From NCBI GenBank assembly GCA_030054015.1, contig JASGCR010000018.1, positions 1-15,581 on the forward strand: DNA of 15,581 nucleotides, read 5' to 3'. Below the pieces are notes generated by a model. That model was not told the DNA's origin and did not search any database. It saw only the letters and a program-made list of their open reading frames with translations. Both the position numbers and the translations under genes were made by a program. The stretch comes from Candidatus Symbiobacter sp. GTDB lineage: Bacteria > Pseudomonadota > Alphaproteobacteria > Elsterales > Elsteraceae. Each line of letters begins with the position of its first letter. Position 1 is the stretch's first letter. Shown here in pieces: positions 13,517 to 15,581 of the stretch.

Positions 13517-14418
13517 ACCCAGCCCTCACCACCCGCTATTCCTTTGGCGGCGACGAGCATATCTTTGTCGAAATTGGTCACGAAATGTCGCTGGAGGCGT
13601 TTTTTCTCGGTCTGTCCATCACCAAGGGCTTGTCCGAGGCCAGAATTAAAGGCGTGACCGAGATTTGCCCCGCCAATGCCTCGTTTCAAGTCAAATATGA
13701 TCCCGACATCATCTCCCCGCGTGACCTGCAGCGCGAAATCAAGGCCATCGAAGCCGGGGCCAAAAGAATCGCCGCCAGTTCCACCGAGGCCACCATGCTG
13801 CCAACCCGCATCATCGAGATTCCGGTGCTGTATAATGATCCCTGGACGCATGAGACGTTGATGCGATTCCGCGAACGCCACCAAGAACCCAGCCTGACCG
13901 ACCTCGAATATGCCGCCAAGATTAACCAATTGGGCTCGGTTGATCAGTTTATCACAGCCCATAGCGGCACCCCCTGGTTCGTGACCATGGTTGGATTTGT
14001 CGCTGGCCTGCCTTTTCTCTATCAAATGGTCGAACGACCTAAACAATTGCAGGCCCCGAAATATCTCCGCCCGCGCACCGACACGCCAAAATTGACCATC
14101 GGTCATGGCGGCTGTTTTAGCTGTATTTACTCGGTGCGGGGGGCGGGCGGTTATCAAATGTTTGGCATCACACCGGTACCCATTTACGATCCGCAGCAAA
14201 AAATTTCCTATTTACGAGAGTTTATGGTGCTGTTTCGCCCCGGCGACATCGTCAAATGGCGGGCGGTAGGCCGCGAGGAATATGACGAGATCGAACGCAA
14301 AATTGGCGAAAATCGCTACCAACCTTTGATGCGTCCGGTCACATTTTCGATGCGTGATTTTAACCTAAATCACGTCGCTTATACCAAAAAAATTGAGGGA
14401 GAGCTTTATGGGAATTAA
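13513..14418 (+). CDS. pxpB: PxpB/KipI-family carboxyltransferase domain protein, long form
   Basis: This 301-residue protein belongs to the KipI/PxpB family (E. coli PxpB is about 218 residues). Recognisable parts are YSFGGDEHIFVEIGHEMSLE, IEIPVLYNDPWTHETLMRF, GFVAGLPFL, PRTDTPKLTIGHGG, GAGGYQMFGITPVPIYDP and FRPGDIVKWRAVGREEYDEI. It differs from canonical PxpB. There is a stretch of about 25 extra residues after RFRER, GrTP is replaced by GITP, and a C-terminal tail of about 45 residues (RPVTFSMRDFN...) is added. Homologous domains form one half of the carboxyltransferase of urea carboxylase. It begins in the ATGA overlap with the carboxylase gene and overlaps the next gene by 11 bases. It should pair with PxpC to move the carboxyl group from biotin to substrate. 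Function is inferred from family and operon. Confidence 0.88.
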   Translation: MNPALTTRYSFGGDEHIFVEIGHEMSLEAFFLGLSITKGLSEARIKGVTEICPANASFQVKYDPDIISPRDLQREIKAIEAGAKRIAASSTEATMLPTRIIEIPVLYNDPWTHETLMRFRERHQEPSLTDLEYAAKINQLGSVDQFITAHSGTPWFVTMVGFVAGLPFLYQMVERPKQLQAPKYLRPRTDTPKLTIGHGGCFSCIYSVRGAGGYQMFGITPVPIYDPQQKISYLREFMVLFRPGDIVKWRAVGREEYDEIERKIGENRYQPLMRPVTFSMRDFNLNHVAYTKKIEGELYGN

Positions 14419-15385
14419 CATCCTCGAACCTGGATTATCGACCACGGTGCAAGATTTGGGGCGGCCAGGTTATTACCATATTGGCATCCCGCTCTCCGGC
14501 TCGATGGATCGGTACAGTCATCACGCCGGCAATTTGCTGGTCGGCAATGATGTCAACGCGGCCCTGTTGGAATTTACCTTTATGGGGCCTAAATTGGAAT
14601 TTACCCGTGACACGGTCATCGCCCTCACCGGAGCCAGCATGAGCATCCTGGTCAATGAGGTGGAACATGATGGCTGGCAGGCCATTCCGGTCAAAGCCGG
14701 GGATGTCGTCTCGTTTGGCTTTTTGATCGATGGGGCGCGGGCCTATTTAGCCATAGCGGGCGGGATTGATGTGCCTGTTGTGTTGGGCAGCCGGTCAACC
14801 TATACGCTGGGGGCCTTGGGCGGTCACCAGGGGCGCAAATTGGAGGCGGGCGACAGCTTGCCTTTGGGCCCTCCCCAGGGCGGCAAGGTGCGTTTGGGGA
14901 AAATCCTGCGCCCCGATTTGCGTCAGGAACTGCCCAAAAATGTCAAATTGCGCCTGGTCACCGGGCTGTATTGGCACCGCATCACGGCGACATCGGGGCA
15001 AAAATTTTTAGCCGATCACTGGAAAGTCGCCCCCGAAGCCGACCGGATTGGCTATCGCTTTCGCTCGGGCCGCAAATTGGAATTTGTCCCGCGCGACCCG
15101 CCCTTTGGGGCCGGTTCCGACCCGTCCAACATCGTCGATGGCTGTTACCCTTATGGCTCAGTCCAGGTGCCTGGCGGCACCGAACCCATCGTCTTGCACC
15201 GCGATGCCGTGAGCGGCGGCGGCTATTTCATGCTCGGTACCGTCATATCGGCGGATATGGATGCGATAGGCCAGTTACAACCGCATATGACCGCGCGTTT
15301 TGAAGCGGTCTCGCTCGACCAGGCCCTGGCCGCGCGTTATGACTATTTCGCCCGCCTCGATGCCTTGCGCGGTTATCTGGCGTGA
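14408..15385 (+). CDS. pxpC: PxpC/KipA-family biotin-dependent carboxyltransferase protein
   Basis: This 325-residue protein is a full-length KipA/PxpC member (usual length 310-340). Signatures are ILEPGLSTTVQDLGRPGYYH, GIPLSGSMDRYSHHAGNLLV, LLEFTFMGPKLEF, ARAYLAIAGGIDVPVVLGSR, DRIGYRFRSGRKLEF and VPGGTEPIVLHRDAVSGGGY. It is the second half of the carboxyltransferase, matching the corresponding domain of urea carboxylase, and binds PxpB. ATG 14408 is preferred to TTG 14393 because GAGGGAG at 14395-14401 lies six bases upstream. The start overlaps the end of pxpB by 11 bases. It is the last gene of the operon. No intrinsic terminator with a T-run follows; the next 195 bases are repeat remnants. 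Confidence 0.94.
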   Translation: MGINILEPGLSTTVQDLGRPGYYHIGIPLSGSMDRYSHHAGNLLVGNDVNAALLEFTFMGPKLEFTRDTVIALTGASMSILVNEVEHDGWQAIPVKAGDVVSFGFLIDGARAYLAIAGGIDVPVVLGSRSTYTLGALGGHQGRKLEAGDSLPLGPPQGGKVRLGKILRPDLRQELPKNVKLRLVTGLYWHRITATSGQKFLADHWKVAPEADRIGYRFRSGRKLEFVPRDPPFGAGSDPSNIVDGCYPYGSVQVPGGTEPIVLHRDAVSGGGYFMLGTVISADMDAIGQLQPHMTARFEAVSLDQALAARYDYFARLDALRGYLA

Positions 15386-15581
15386 GGGGGGGTGAGTAGG
15401 TCGAAAAATGATACCGCAATCCCAAGGAAAGACAGAATAAGTCGAGTTTTACCCCCCCTTCTTTAGGAACCTCTGAACAAGTAGTCGGAGTGTCATTCTG
15501 AGCGTCGCCGCGCTTGGCTTTTGCTTTAGCAAAAGCCTTAGCAAGGCAAGCGAAGAATCCAGAAAAAGTCAGAAAATTCAA
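15386..15581. repeat. Repeat-remnant region with no supported gene
   Basis: Bases 15404-15474 weakly resemble one end of the MITE-like repeat: GATACCGCAATCCCAAGGAA resembles the outer flank, and a C7 run with TTCTTTAGGAA resembles its terminal and flank motifs, rearranged. Bases 15492-15559 are a different palindromic repeat: GTCATTCTGAGCG at the left, GAAGAATCC at the right, an outer stem CGCTTG (15511-15516)/CAAGCG (15547-15552), and an inner stem GCTTTTG (15517-15523)/CAAAAGC (15530-15536). Repeats with these outer motifs are scattered in many proteobacterial genomes. The window ends just after it. An open minus-strand frame across this region has no protein-like character. Confidence 0.6.

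Noticed and set aside
13237..14199. 320-residue minus-strand open frame opposite the end of the carboxylase gene and the pxpB gene
   Set aside because: It is antisense to two clear family members, and its translation has no recognisable protein features.
15243..15581. Open frame at the right edge on the minus strand
   Set aside because: It crosses the end of pxpC and repeat remnants; the translation is not protein-like.

Overview
The window looks like a chromosomal segment of a Gram-negative proteobacterium, most likely an alphaproteobacterium. The grounds are a COG3146-type FemAB-like protein, a LysR-controlled PxpABC/biotin-carboxylase cluster, short compact operons and moderately GC-rich coding DNA. 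This placement rests on gene content only. The DNA is rich in short palindromic repeats of at least three kinds, which sit between genes and in one case inside a gene.

Left part (1-4352). A ParD-like antitoxin gene is followed by a parE toxin cut short by the end of a MITE-like repeat. Next come ychF (minus strand), an intergenic cloverleaf-like repeat, a small hemerythrin-like protein (plus), an unrecognised protein (minus) and a FemAB-like acyltransferase (plus). The last two diverge from a perfect palindrome that also reads as two overlapping face-to-face promoters.

Middle (4353-10295). An AT-richer type II restriction-modification cassette holds an XRE/C-type regulator, an overlapping PD-(D/E)XK endonuclease with a TTG start, and a convergent DPPY-type DNA methyltransferase. 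The same 18-bp sequence (15/18 identical) lies upstream of the regulator and of the methyltransferase and is a strong candidate for the C-protein operator. It is followed on the minus strand by a GT2-GtrA fusion glycosyltransferase, a large polytopic membrane protein carrying three in-frame tandem repeats, and a LysR regulator.

Right part (10296-15581). Divergent from lysR is a plus-strand operon: pxpA, a free biotin carboxyl carrier protein, a biotin carboxylase, a PxpB-like protein and a PxpC-like protein. PxpB/PxpC-type domains are the carboxyltransferase domains of urea carboxylase. The operon therefore encodes all the parts of a biotin-dependent, urea-amidolyase-like machine with a PxpA (LamB/YcsF) hydrolase partner, probably acting on 5-oxoproline or another lactam or amide. 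A perfect LysR-type dyad is centred about 65 bp before the predicted start of transcription. One copy of the MITE-like repeat fills the predicted 5' leader and a second splits pxpA from the carrier gene. The right edge (15386-15581) holds only repeat remnants.
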